A DNA stretch of 64,000 nt from CALAED01 sp036555725 (GCA_036555725.1 DATBKU010000086.1:1-64000), one strand, 5' to 3'. Positions 8,455 to 16,998 are shown, numbered from the stretch's first letter. A program made the numbers and translations. The notes: a model not told the origin generated them from the letters alone.

Positions 8455-10326
8455 GTGGTTAAGACGGGGTCTGCGCGGCCATCGAGCGGGGCGAAGCCCG
8501 TGATCCCATCCAGCGGACGGCTGCGCCCGCTCGGCATCGATGAAGTACGGCTCGCGCCGGGCTTCTGGGGGGACCGGCAGCAACTGAACGCCGAGGCGAT
8601 CCTCGACCACTGCCAGTCATGGGAGGAGCGCCTCGGCTGGATCGACAACTTCCGCAGACCGGACGCGCCGCACCGGGGCCGGGAGTTCAGCGACTCGGAG
8701 ATCTACAAGCTGCTCGAGGGAATGACCTGGGAGGCCGGGCGCGGCGGCAACTCCGGCCTGGGTTCGCGGATCCACGACCTCGCCGAGACCGTCGCGGGGG
8801 CGCAGGAGCCCGACGGCTACTTGAACACCCGCTGGCACGGGAACCGGTATGCCGACCTGGAGTGGGGCCACGAGCTGTACTGCTACGGCCACCTCATCCA
8901 GGCCGGGGTCGCGGCGCTGCGAACCGAAAGCGATGGTCCGCTCGCCCAGGTGGCCCGCAACGCCGCCGACCACGTATGCCGGGAGTTCGCGGACGGGGCG
9001 CGCGAGGGGGTGTGTGGACATCCCGAGATCGAGATGGCGCTGGTCGAGCTGTTCCGGTCGACGGGGGAGGAGCGCTATCTCGAGCAGGCCAGGCTGTTCG
9101 TCGAGCGGCGCGGCCGGCCCGCGCTCGCCGACATCCACCTGGGCCGTGCCTACTTCCAGGACGACATGCCGGTAAGGGAGGCCAAGGTGTTCCGCGGCCA
9201 TGCCGTGCGCGCCCTGTACCTGGCCTCCGGCGTGGTGGACGTCGCCGTCGAGACCGGCGACGACGACCTGCTGGCCGCCGTTGTCGAGCAGTGGGACCGT
9301 ACGGTCGCGGCCCGTACGTATCTGACCGGTGGGATGGGGTCGCGGCACAGCGGCGAGGCGTTCGGCGAGGACTGGGAGCTGCCGCCGGACCGCGCGTACT
9401 CCGAGACCTGCGCGGCCGTCGCCTCCGTCATGCTGAGCTGGCGGCTGCTGCTGGCCACCGGCGACCCGCGCTACGCCGACCTGGCCGAGCGCACCCTGTA
9501 CAACGTGATCGCCACATCCCCGGCGCCCGATGGCCACGGGTTCTTCTACGCCAACCCGCTGCAGGTGCGGGTTCCGGGCAGACGGCCCGACCCGGACGTG
9601 GTGAACCCACGCGTCGAGTCGCCACTGCGGGCGCCGTGGTTCAGCGTGTCGTGCTGCCCGAACAACCTGGCCCGCACGTTCGCCAGCCTCAGCGGTTACA
9701 TCGCCACGTGTGATGACCAGGGCCTCCAGCTGCAGCAGCTCGCCGCGTGCACGATCGAGACGACGTTGCCGGCCGGGCGTCGCGTCAAGCTCCGGGTCGA
9801 CACCGGCCTTCCCTGGTCGGGCGAAGTGACCGTGCGGGTGGAGGAGACGGACGGAGGCCCGTGGCGGCTGTCGGTGCGGATCCCATCCTGGGCGGGCCGA
9901 GCCGAGCGGTATCTGATCGAGGACCGCGACTGGCATCCGGGCGACGAGGTACGGCTTGACCTGCCGATGGAGCCGCGCTGGACCCGCCCCGATCCGCGCA
10001 TCGACGCGGTCCGCGGGTGCGTGGCGGTCGAACGTGGCCCGATTGTCTACTGCGCCGAGTCCCTCGGCGACGACCCGCCGCTGTCCGGCCTTCGGTTCGA
10101 TACTGCAGAAGCCCCCCTTGAGGTGACCGACACGTCGGGTCTCGGCGGAGTCCCGCTCTCTGTCGCCGCGCGAGCGGTGACCTCCGATCGCCCCTGGCCG
10201 TACGGCGATTCCGTGCCGGCGAGCGCCGCGCCTGCGTCTTCGACGACGCTTGTCCCGTACCACCTGTGGGGCAATCGCGGCCCGGCGACCATGCGCGTCT
10301 GGCTACCAGAGGACAAGAGGTCCTGA
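8455..10326 (+). CDS. GH127 family glycosidase (beta-L-arabinofuranosidase-like)
   Basis: A protein of 623 aa, cytoplasmic (no signal peptide), matching GH127/DUF1680. All the metal-dependent active-site residues known from the bifidobacterial enzyme HypBA1 can be placed: the acid/base Glu301, then Glu317 and Cys319 (SETC), and the Cys pair 400-401 (SCCPNN), giving the Zn-Cys3-Glu site with Cys400 as nucleophile. The spacing Glu301 to Glu317 (16 residues) equals that of HypBA1. GTG start with GGGAGTGA upstream. It follows the ABC importer, so imported arabinofuranosides are probably hydrolysed inside the cell. Its stop codon overlaps the GAGGAG of a small downstream reading frame. Confidence 0.9.
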   Translation: MVKTGSARPSSGAKPVIPSSGRLRPLGIDEVRLAPGFWGDRQQLNAEAILDHCQSWEERLGWIDNFRRPDAPHRGREFSDSEIYKLLEGMTWEAGRGGNSGLGSRIHDLAETVAGAQEPDGYLNTRWHGNRYADLEWGHELYCYGHLIQAGVAALRTESDGPLAQVARNAADHVCREFADGAREGVCGHPEIEMALVELFRSTGEERYLEQARLFVERRGRPALADIHLGRAYFQDDMPVREAKVFRGHAVRALYLASGVVDVAVETGDDDLLAAVVEQWDRTVAARTYLTGGMGSRHSGEAFGEDWELPPDRAYSETCAAVASVMLSWRLLLATGDPRYADLAERTLYNVIATSPAPDGHGFFYANPLQVRVPGRRPDPDVVNPRVESPLRAPWFSVSCCPNNLARTFASLSGYIATCDDQGLQLQQLAACTIETTLPAGRRVKLRVDTGLPWSGEVTVRVEETDGGPWRLSVRIPSWAGRAERYLIEDRDWHPGDEVRLDLPMEPRWTRPDPRIDAVRGCVAVERGPIVYCAESLGDDPPLSGLRFDTAEAPLEVTDTSGLGGVPLSVAARAVTSDRPWPYGDSVPASAAPASSTTLVPYHLWGNRGPATMRVWLPEDKRS

Positions 10327-10336
10327 GGAGCCGGCG

Positions 10337-10414
10337 ATGATGCACCAACCGAGCAGGCCCAACGCCCCGACGCGGGCGGCCACGGGTGCAGGCGGGCGTC
10401 GGGGGCGCACGTGA
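10337..10414 (+). CDS. Small coupled reading frame (25 aa), possible leader of the island
   Basis: Starts ATGATG after TGAGGAG with a 6-nt spacer and ends in TGA overlapping the GTG start of the condensation-like gene (GTGA). The product begins MMHQPSRPNAPT and is rich in Arg, Pro and Gly, with no recognisable family. It may couple translation of the next gene, be a relic of a gene interrupted at the island edge, or be chance. Base composition here is still high-GC, unlike the genes that follow. Confidence 0.35.
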   Translation: MMHQPSRPNAPTRAATGAGGRRGRT

Positions 10415-12126
10415 CATCCGATGATGAAAAGGTCGTGGTCCGCTTCGCGGCGGAGGAGCGAAAGCCGGCCACCGGGCCGCTCACCTGGGGACAGCGATTC
10501 ATTTGGGATATCGCTAAGTCATTGGCGCCGCATGACGAACATATGAATCTAACGCTTATCGTTCCGGTTCCCGCCGGGCTGTCTATGCACGATGTCGCAG
10601 GTGCGCTTGCGACGTTGCTGGTACGACATGCCTCGTTGCGCACACAATATCTTGTCGATAATGATCTCGAGCCCTGCCAGATCGAGCTGAGCAACGGTGA
10701 ACTGGAGCTGCACATCAGCCCGATCCGTACTGGTCCGAGGCAAAGTTCGGCCGAGCTGGCCACGCTCCTGGCAGGCCGTTCGTTTGATCTGGCGACGGAA
10801 CTTCCCATGCGCGCCGGGATATGCGTCGAAGACGATAAACCGCGGGTCGTCGTATTGGCGTTCTCACATATCGTAGCCGATGCGCGGGGAACACAAATTC
10901 TCCGCCGTGATCTGGAAAAGCTGCTGAGCGGTCGGGATCTCGATAAGCCGCCAGAGCATCGTCCTATCGATCAGGCGGCATTCGAGACTTCCGCACCGGG
11001 GCGCCATATCGAGAACGAGTCACTGGCGTATTGGCAGTCCCGTCTGCGGCTATTTCCGCGTACCATGTTCGCGACAAACCCGAGGGCGGCCGCAGCTCCC
11101 CGGTATTGGCGAGGGTTGTTGTCCTCGCCGGCACTCGCGTTGGGGGTATTGGCGCTGATGAGCCGGTACCGGATCACTGCTAACTCCGTTATCCTCACCG
11201 CATTTTCTTTGTACATCGATTATCTGGCAAGGATTGACCGGTGCGCCTTGGTCGTTCAGGTCGGCAACCGGTTGGGGCGCGGCCGGACCGGATCCGTCGG
11301 CACTTTCCTTCAGGAAGTTCCAGTTGCCTTCGAGGTCGATCGGAGTTCGTTCGAGATGACTGCGAGGGCAGTCCAGAACGAGGTAATTCGATCGGCACGT
11401 TATGCGCGGTGCTCGCCGGCGAAGGTGCGGAAGTTGAGAGACGACATCGATGCGGAGCGAGGTACTCGCATCACCATCGACACCATGATCAACACCGTTG
11501 GGCTGCCGAGTGCCACGCCGCCGTCAATCCCAGAGTCCAACCAGGAACTGTCGGCCCTGCTCGCCAGGTTGCGCACAAAAACCAAGTTCAGCTGGATGGA
11601 GAAGCGGGAGGTGGAAGGAGTCAAACTCCTAGCAATTTCCAACCTGCCCTTTGAAACCTGGATCTCCGTGCTGGCGGATACAGCCTGCCTTCCCCCTGCT
11701 GATGTCCGCGCACTCCTGCTCGGGATAGAACGGCTTATAATCCATGTCGCCACCGCCGATGACGAACCGTCGGCCGCTATCCGCGAATCGGGATTGGTTC
11801 CGTTTTACCGAGGGCCAGAATGGCGCAAGCTGGGCGAGTCGTGGACGGACATGGAAGCGACCGCGGCGATGATAGCGGAGCACGCCGGGGTTGGTCGTGA
11901 AGCCGTGCACCTCACAGTAGGCGATGAACTGATCGCCTACGTAGCCGGACAACTGTCGCAGCACGAGTTCGACCGTGTTCCACGAGAGTGCTTCGCTGCG
12001 CTGGCACAGGATGAGACCGTCGCTCTGCCGGACCGGTTTGTCCTCGTTGATCAATTCCCACCGCCCGCCCTCGGTGCTGACGGGTGGCGCCGGCAGCCCG
12101 CGTTGGCCGTAGCTAATTGGCGATGA
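10411..12126 (+). CDS. Condensation-domain-like acyltransferase (NRPS C / PapA superfamily)
   Basis: A protein of 571 aa. Condensation-superfamily features: LTWGQRFIWD at 24-33 (C1-like), RHASLRTQY at 72-80, and the catalytic HxxxD as SHIVADARG with His153 and Asp157. The canonical first His of HHxxxDG is Ser here. The superfamily fold ends near residue 460; the last 90 or so residues form a segment I do not recognise. Stand-alone members often transfer acyl groups to sugars or alcohols (mycobacterial PapA proteins). Codon use is markedly AT-richer than in flanking genes. It heads the island, followed by GT8 after an AGGAGG site, so O- or N-acylation of a glycosylated product is my inference. 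Confidence 0.7.
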   Translation: MTSDDEKVVVRFAAEERKPATGPLTWGQRFIWDIAKSLAPHDEHMNLTLIVPVPAGLSMHDVAGALATLLVRHASLRTQYLVDNDLEPCQIELSNGELELHISPIRTGPRQSSAELATLLAGRSFDLATELPMRAGICVEDDKPRVVVLAFSHIVADARGTQILRRDLEKLLSGRDLDKPPEHRPIDQAAFETSAPGRHIENESLAYWQSRLRLFPRTMFATNPRAAAAPRYWRGLLSSPALALGVLALMSRYRITANSVILTAFSLYIDYLARIDRCALVVQVGNRLGRGRTGSVGTFLQEVPVAFEVDRSSFEMTARAVQNEVIRSARYARCSPAKVRKLRDDIDAERGTRITIDTMINTVGLPSATPPSIPESNQELSALLARLRTKTKFSWMEKREVEGVKLLAISNLPFETWISVLADTACLPPADVRALLLGIERLIIHVATADDEPSAAIRESGLVPFYRGPEWRKLGESWTDMEATAAMIAEHAGVGREAVHLTVGDELIAYVAGQLSQHEFDRVPRECFAALAQDETVALPDRFVLVDQFPPPALGADGWRRQPALAVANWR

Positions 12127-12161
12127 CGAAGCATGCCGACCCAGGTAACTAGGAGGACCCG

Positions 12162-13082
12162 ATGACCTCGGACGCAGTTGTATTCGCTCCCATCGTCTGC
12201 TGTGTGGACGATGGTTTCATCCAGCCTCTCTGCGTTCTGATGCAGTCAATCGCCACTGCCCAGCCCGACGCGACGGCCGACATCAAGTTCATAGTAATTC
12301 ACCAAGGTCTGCAGGATACGAGTCGCCGTACGATTCACGCGAATGCCGACCGCCTGGGACTGTCCGTGGAGTTCCGCCGCGTACCGGCCCCGGATTCCAG
12401 GTATCCGGAGTTCCGCACCGGAAGTGACGCGACGTATACCCGGCTGGCAATCCCCGACGTGATACCCGACTATCGAGTCGTACTGTACATGGATGTCGAC
12501 ATCATCCTTTTGCAGGATATCCGCCCGCTCCTGAGAATGCCGCTCAACGGGGCGCCGTTCGCCGCTGTCCCGGACCCGACGAAGCCTGTCCTCCGGCTTG
12601 GCCGGGCATTGCCGGGCTGGGAGGCGCTGGGGCTTAAGGGAGACCGGGAATACTTCAACAATGGAGTGATGCTGATAGACATCGCGGAATGTCGGCGACG
12701 AGGGCTGTTCGCAAAGGCCGCGCGGCTCTTGGTAGATCATCAGGAAAATCTCAGGTACTGGGATCAAGATGCAATGAACCTGGCAGCCACAGAGGACTGG
12801 TTGCGACTCGAACGCAAATGGAACACGTTTGCCTTTTCCTCACTCGTGCAATTGGGCGGCTATGTCCACCGCGGCGAGCCCCTGCTTCCTCTCAGTCAGC
12901 TGCTGGCCGAGGAGGAGACCGCCGCTGTTCTGCACTTCGCCGGGCCGCAGAAGCCGTGGCTGCCCGACTATCCCGACAATCCGCTGCGAGATCGTTACCT
13001 CCAGCTACTCCGGATGATCACAACCCCAGCGGATAACCGTCCGCCCGCCGAGAAGCCCACCGAAGAGAACTTGGAGATCTAG
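12162..13082 (+). CDS. GT8 family glycosyltransferase
   Basis: A protein of 306 aa with the full GT8 pattern: an early VCCVDDGF strand, the metal-binding DVD at 111-113 (LYMDVDIILLQ), YFNNGVMLIDI near 164-174, DQDAMN near 204, and the C-terminal HFAGPQKPW metal/sugar loop near 265. GT8 enzymes are retaining transferases using UDP-Gal, UDP-Glc or similar donors. No signal or membrane segment, so it acts in the cytoplasm. TAGGAGGA precedes the ATG. Downstream lies a mutase-like flavoprotein that could supply a furanose donor, but the pairing is inference. Confidence 0.88.
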   Translation: MTSDAVVFAPIVCCVDDGFIQPLCVLMQSIATAQPDATADIKFIVIHQGLQDTSRRTIHANADRLGLSVEFRRVPAPDSRYPEFRTGSDATYTRLAIPDVIPDYRVVLYMDVDIILLQDIRPLLRMPLNGAPFAAVPDPTKPVLRLGRALPGWEALGLKGDREYFNNGVMLIDIAECRRRGLFAKAARLLVDHQENLRYWDQDAMNLAATEDWLRLERKWNTFAFSSLVQLGGYVHRGEPLLPLSQLLAEEETAAVLHFAGPQKPWLPDYPDNPLRDRYLQLLRMITTPADNRPPAEKPTEENLEI

Positions 13083-13135
13083 ACAACGAGAATTTGGACC
13101 TCCCGGTTTTGTTTGTCGATGCGGAGGTCATGGCA

Positions 13136-13816
13136 ATGCGGGAGCGGGGATTGCTGGCGACTCGTGCACAAAGCTCGATCTTCTTTATGCTGCGCAGGCG
13201 TGAGGCATGGCAGCTGTCCCACGGCGGGCCAAAGATCTGGATTCCCGCGGCGAGCGGTTCCGTGATCACCACCAGCGTCGTCCGCGTTCCAGAACATCTT
13301 GGGGCGCGGTTGCGGGAAGCGGTGCTGCCGGCAGGTGACGGGGACGGGCGGCACTATGTCTACCCGGTTGGTGATCTCCACGTGACCCTCGCCAATCTGG
13401 ATGGCTACCGCGATGTTCCGGTCGAACAGATCGAAGAGGCCCTGACGGACTGCCTGTCCCGGGTCGGCCCGATCACACTTGGTCTTCGCGGACTGGCCAT
13501 CTCGCGGGGCACGGTGTTCGCACCGGTGTACGTGAGTCCGGTCTCGACCTTGTTCCGCCTCCGCGCCGCCATACACCGATCATTGGCGCCCGCCTCCCGA
13601 GGCATTCTTAAGAGCCCTGTCGACGTGATCGGGTTCTGCAACGCGTTGCGGTTTCGGCATCACGATATCTCGGTTGTGAGCGCGCTCGTGTCCCACTACC
13701 GCGATATCGAATTCGGACGCTTTCTGATCGAAGAAGTCGAGATCGTCCGAACCGACAAGATCCTCTCCGCGGCCAATACCTTTGTGCTCGCCAAGTGTGC
13801 GCGAAGGTCGCCATGA
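13136..13816 (+). CDS. 2H-phosphoesterase-like protein, function unknown
   Basis: About 226 aa from the ATG at 13136, chosen because GGAGG lies 8 nt upstream; ATG 13130 and TTG 13094 are alternatives. The middle of the protein (GDLHVTLANLDGY) carries one clean HxT motif, and the order of strands and helices resembles LigT/2H phosphoesterases. The expected second HxT/S near the C-terminus appears only as RFRHHDIS, so catalysis by the usual His pair is doubtful. Its stop overlaps the start of the 32-aa peptide gene (ATGA). A role in cyclic phosphate or nucleotide chemistry is possible but unproven. Confidence 0.5.
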   Translation: MRERGLLATRAQSSIFFMLRRREAWQLSHGGPKIWIPAASGSVITTSVVRVPEHLGARLREAVLPAGDGDGRHYVYPVGDLHVTLANLDGYRDVPVEQIEEALTDCLSRVGPITLGLRGLAISRGTVFAPVYVSPVSTLFRLRAAIHRSLAPASRGILKSPVDVIGFCNALRFRHHDISVVSALVSHYRDIEFGRFLIEEVEIVRTDKILSAANTFVLAKCARRSP

Positions 13817-13911
13817 AGCCTGTCGTCTGCAGTATTTGCGCGGCAGCCGCACCCATCTGGGCTGACAAGGCTCGGTGGGATGGGATTGACATCACTTTCG
13901 GAATCAACTGA
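13813..13911 (+). CDS. 32-aa peptide gene, candidate RiPP precursor
   Basis: Reads MKPVVCSIC..., with an Ala-rich centre (CAAAAP) and a C-terminal part containing IWADKARWDG and ending DITFGIN. The ATG overlaps the previous stop (ATGA) and GAAGG lies about 6 nt before it. The next gene, a B12-type radical SAM enzyme, starts 14 bp after its stop. Two Cys (CxxC), two Trp and an aromatic/Ile-rich tail give plausible modification sites. Third-position GC (about two thirds) matches the island genes. I do not recognise a family. Small size and the lack of any comparison keep this a hypothesis; a chance reading frame in a 110-bp gap is the alternative. Confidence 0.5.
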   Translation: MKPVVCSICAAAAPIWADKARWDGIDITFGIN

Positions 13912-13925
13912 TTGGGGTCTCGGCG

Positions 13926-15581
13926 GTGCGCATTCACTTCGTGAGTCTTCAGGCGGAATCCTATCCGCTAAAAACAACGCCACTTGCGATTATCACGCTG
14001 GGTGCATTTCTGCAGTCCCGTTATAGGGACATCTCTGTGACCTATACCGATCTGCAGCACAGTGATCTGGAAGCCGATCTGCTCCCCAGCCTCAGGGCTG
14101 AGCAGCCGGATATCATCGGGATATCCGCCCAATACGGCACCCTGAAGCAGGCCGAGCTCACGCTGGATCGACTCCAGCAGGAGGACTGGTTCGGTCGTTC
14201 CTGCGTCGTGGCGGGCAATGTCCTTCCGACCTACGCCTACTCCTGGCTGCTGGAAAAGTATCCCGATCTGCTGTGCTGCATCGGCCGGGGCGAGGTGCTG
14301 CTGCTGCACCTGGTCGCCCAGCTCGCCAAAGGCGGGGTAGATCCTGGCCGGCTGCCGGGATGTGCCTGGTCGGCGGCCGGAGAGGTCAGACTTTCCGATG
14401 CGAGCAGATTCGAACTGGACCTGCTGCCCCCGGCCGACTGGGACGGCCTGTTCGCGCGTTACACACCCGAGCTCTACGAGGAGGTCTGGGTCGAGGCCAG
14501 CCGTGGTTGCCCGCACAAGAAGGGCGGCTGGGGATGCACCTACTGCGCCATCATGCCCGACGCCGGTTCACGGGACTGGCGACCGCGTAGCGAGGGGTCC
14601 GTACTGACAGAGCTGTCAGTCCTGGCGCGTTACGGTATCTCCCATGTCCGCTTCGCCGACGAAGAATGGATGGCCGACCAGCCGGAGCGAGCGCTGACCT
14701 TCTCGAACGCACTGTATGACCTGCGCCGGGAACTGCTCGACGACGGAATTCCCATGCCAACGTTCGACCTGGCCATGCGAGTGGACGACGTGATCCGCAG
14801 GAACAGGCGCGGCAATAACGCTGACCTGCTGGCTACCGGAGCACATATCGACCACAAGGACAACCACATGCGGGTCGAGGCCTTGCGCCATCTGCACGAG
14901 ATCGGGCTCAAACAGATCTATCTCGGCATCGAGTCGGGGGCGGCAGGCCAGCTCCGGCGCTATTACAAGGGGGTTCGGCCTGAGGACAACGAATTGGCCC
15001 TGAATACGCTCAACGAGCTGGGCATCCAGGCGGCATGCGGATGGATCATGTTCGACCCGATGGTCACCCCTGCCGAGATCCAGGAGAACGTCGCCTTCGT
15101 CCGGCGGAACGACCTGCTGCCGGCATCTCCGAACGATAGTTTCGTCACCTACCCACTGAGCCGAATGCGTCCGCTGGAGGGTAGTCCTTCGGTGAAGGTC
15201 CTGAGTGACCAGAAATTGCTGGGTCCACGAACCGCCAACATCGTTGAGTACGAGGTGCGTTACGAGAACAGCGCGATCGGGGAGATCGTGAATCAGGTCG
15301 TGGAGTGGGAGCGGGGTATCGACCACCCTACCGTGTACGCGCTCAAGAACCGGATCGCGCGAATGGCCTGGCAGGACGAACAGCAGTCCGAGGACGACAA
15401 AACGCTTGGGGACCTGTACTTCGCGTTGAAAAGGCTTGATCTCGATCTGGCGGACGAACTCAGCCGGGCCGTCCTCAATGGTCTGGACGAGACCGAGCTC
15501 GGCGCCGTCCGGCTCCAACTTGAGGAAGAGCGTTCGTCCTTGCTCGGCAGTGTGCGTGAGCTGGAGATCGTCAAGAGATAG
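13926..15581 (+). CDS. B12-binding domain radical SAM protein
   Basis: A protein of 551 aa. Residues 1-150 form a cobalamin-binding Rossmann-like domain (IIGISAQYG, VVAGNVLP). The radical SAM domain follows, with the cluster motif RGCPHKKGGWGCTYC: Cys195, Cys204 and Cys207, that is CX8CX2C, not the usual CX3CX2C. YLGIESGA near 313-320 is the SAM-binding ribose motif. The last 100 residues are a charged helical tail. B12 radical SAM enzymes typically methylate unreactive carbons or rearrange rings in peptides and antibiotics. GTG start, weak ribosome site, 14 bp after the peptide gene, so translation may depend on coupling. Confidence 0.85.
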   Translation: MRIHFVSLQAESYPLKTTPLAIITLGAFLQSRYRDISVTYTDLQHSDLEADLLPSLRAEQPDIIGISAQYGTLKQAELTLDRLQQEDWFGRSCVVAGNVLPTYAYSWLLEKYPDLLCCIGRGEVLLLHLVAQLAKGGVDPGRLPGCAWSAAGEVRLSDASRFELDLLPPADWDGLFARYTPELYEEVWVEASRGCPHKKGGWGCTYCAIMPDAGSRDWRPRSEGSVLTELSVLARYGISHVRFADEEWMADQPERALTFSNALYDLRRELLDDGIPMPTFDLAMRVDDVIRRNRRGNNADLLATGAHIDHKDNHMRVEALRHLHEIGLKQIYLGIESGAAGQLRRYYKGVRPEDNELALNTLNELGIQAACGWIMFDPMVTPAEIQENVAFVRRNDLLPASPNDSFVTYPLSRMRPLEGSPSVKVLSDQKLLGPRTANIVEYEVRYENSAIGEIVNQVVEWERGIDHPTVYALKNRIARMAWQDEQQSEDDKTLGDLYFALKRLDLDLADELSRAVLNGLDETELGAVRLQLEEERSSLLGSVRELEIVKR

Positions 15582-15608
15582 ACCACGCCCATGCCCGCGA
15601 CCGCGGCC

Positions 15609-15648
15609 GATCGCGGCGCTCGCGGCATTCCGGGTCATCGCCGCGATC
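15609..15648 (+). terminator. Hairpin after the radical SAM gene
   Basis: A perfect 10-bp stem GATCGCGGCG / CGCCGCGATC with a 20-nt loop, 27 nt after the stop. A second, 6-bp hairpin CTACCG / CGGTAG follows at 15674-15692. The mutase-like gene downstream may therefore have its own promoter in the 15582-15721 gap. Confidence 0.45.
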
Positions 15649-15721
15649 GCCGGCCGATCTCAAGGTCCCTGGGCTACCGGACAGGACGGTAGACCCGTGA
15701 ACCCGCTGGGGGTGGAGGCAG

Positions 15722-15859
15722 GTGGCTGAGCAGGACACCGCCGCGTCCGGCAGGTGCGCTCCCGCCGTGCCGCCGCGTTTGTCCGGTGCGCTGGGAGCAT
15801 CCGGCGAGCGGGATCCGCTCGCCGAGGGGTTCGGCGGCGTGGCAGGGGAGGTTACGTGA
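15722..15859 (+). CDS. Small coupled reading frame (45 aa) before the mutase-like gene
   Basis: GTG start with GGAGG 3 nt upstream (short spacing). It ends in TGA overlapping the GTG of the flavoprotein gene (GTGA). The product starts MAEQDTAASG and is Gly/Ala/Pro-rich with one Cys; I recognise nothing in it. Third-position GC is about 80%. It contains a 10-bp hairpin around 15802-15824, which lowers the odds that it is simply a peptide gene. It could be a coupling leader or a second peptide. Confidence 0.35.
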   Translation: MAEQDTAASGRCAPAVPPRLSGALGASGERDPLAEGFGGVAGEVT

Positions 15860-16998
15860 CCGGATCGGCAATCGCGGTGGTCGGCGCGGGGTGGGCCGGC
15901 GCCACTGCCGCTCGATTGCTCCACGACGCGGGGTACAAGGCGGCTCTCTTCGAACGCGACCGGGTGCTCGGCGGGCATTCCAGATCAGAAATGATCAATG
16001 GCGTGATGTACGAGCCCAATGGACCGCACATATTCCACACCTCCAATAAGGAGGTCGTCCAGTTTGTCCAGGCGCACGGAATGCGCAGCACCAACGAGCA
16101 TTACGTGCTCACCGAGATTTTTCTCGATGACGACGATGAGACTCCGGTCATCCTGTCCTGGCCGCCGCAACTGGACGAATTGCGGGAGCTGCGCATTTGG
16201 TCGCAGGTCGAGCGGGAGCTGGGGGAGCGACCGGCGGAGCCGGCACGTGACAACCTCGAGGCGTACTGCCTGTCGATCATGGGTCCGACACTTTACCGGC
16301 TCTTCATCCAAGACTATTCGCGCAAGCAGTGGGGCCGTGATCCAACGGATCTGTCCTATGCCTTCGGCCCTAAGCGGCTGGGGCTCCGCACCGACGGGAA
16401 ACGACGATATTTCACCGATCCATGGGAGTTCTTCCCACCCGCGGGTGCGCAGGAGATCATCGAGAACATCGTCCGGCCCATCCCAGTCACCATGGGCGCC
16501 AACCTCACAATTGCCGACCTGCAGGAACTGGAAGACGACTATCAGGCCGTAGTGATCACCGCCGCTCTCGACGACTTTGCCGGCCGCCCCGGCGAGCTGG
16601 AGTGGCGCGGCGTGCACACCGTCTCCCGCTACATCCCGCTCGAAGATCAAAAGGCGACGGTTACCCCCGCATACGTGGTCAACCGCCCGTCTCGGCGGCG
16701 CCCTTATACGAGAACGGTGGAGACCAAGCACGCCACCCGGCAACCGGCACCAGGCACCATAGTCTCCGAGGAATATCCAGGCAGCCCGGCGAGACACTAT
16801 CCGGTGCCCACCGCAGATTCTCGTAATGAGCAGCACAATCTGTTGCTGCAAGACGAGATCAGGCAAGCCTCCCCGATTCCGGTTTTCTTCTGCGGTCGCC
16901 TGGCAAACTATGTCTACATCAATCAGGACGAGGCGATTGCCCAGGGAATGGCCTGCGCCGCGGCGGTGTCAGCACTTATCGACCGAAACACGCGGTGA
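15856..16998 (+). CDS. UDP-galactopyranose mutase-like flavoprotein
   Basis: 380 aa from the GTG at 15856 (GGGGAGG upstream). The FAD-binding GAGWAG loop is at 10-15, followed by the family motifs GGHSRSE, NGPHIFHTSN, the Arg/Lys substrate loop PYTRTVETKH, GTIVSEEYPGS, HYPVPT and the C-terminal FFCGRLANYVYINQDEAIAQ. These match Glf, which converts UDP-galactopyranose to UDP-galactofuranose with reduced FAD. The final motif usually reads GRLxxYxYxnMDQ; here Met is Gln, so a different UDP-sugar is possible. In context it may make the furanose donor for the GT8 enzyme. It is the last gene of the AT-richer island. Confidence 0.85.
   Translation: MTGSAIAVVGAGWAGATAARLLHDAGYKAALFERDRVLGGHSRSEMINGVMYEPNGPHIFHTSNKEVVQFVQAHGMRSTNEHYVLTEIFLDDDDETPVILSWPPQLDELRELRIWSQVERELGERPAEPARDNLEAYCLSIMGPTLYRLFIQDYSRKQWGRDPTDLSYAFGPKRLGLRTDGKRRYFTDPWEFFPPAGAQEIIENIVRPIPVTMGANLTIADLQELEDDYQAVVITAALDDFAGRPGELEWRGVHTVSRYIPLEDQKATVTPAYVVNRPSRRRPYTRTVETKHATRQPAPGTIVSEEYPGSPARHYPVPTADSRNEQHNLLLQDEIRQASPIPVFFCGRLANYVYINQDEAIAQGMACAAAVSALIDRNTR

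Noticed and set aside
10411..12126. Reading the first island gene as part of a nonribosomal peptide synthetase
   Set aside because: No adenylation or carrier domain is present in it or next to it; a stand-alone acyltransferase is the safer call.
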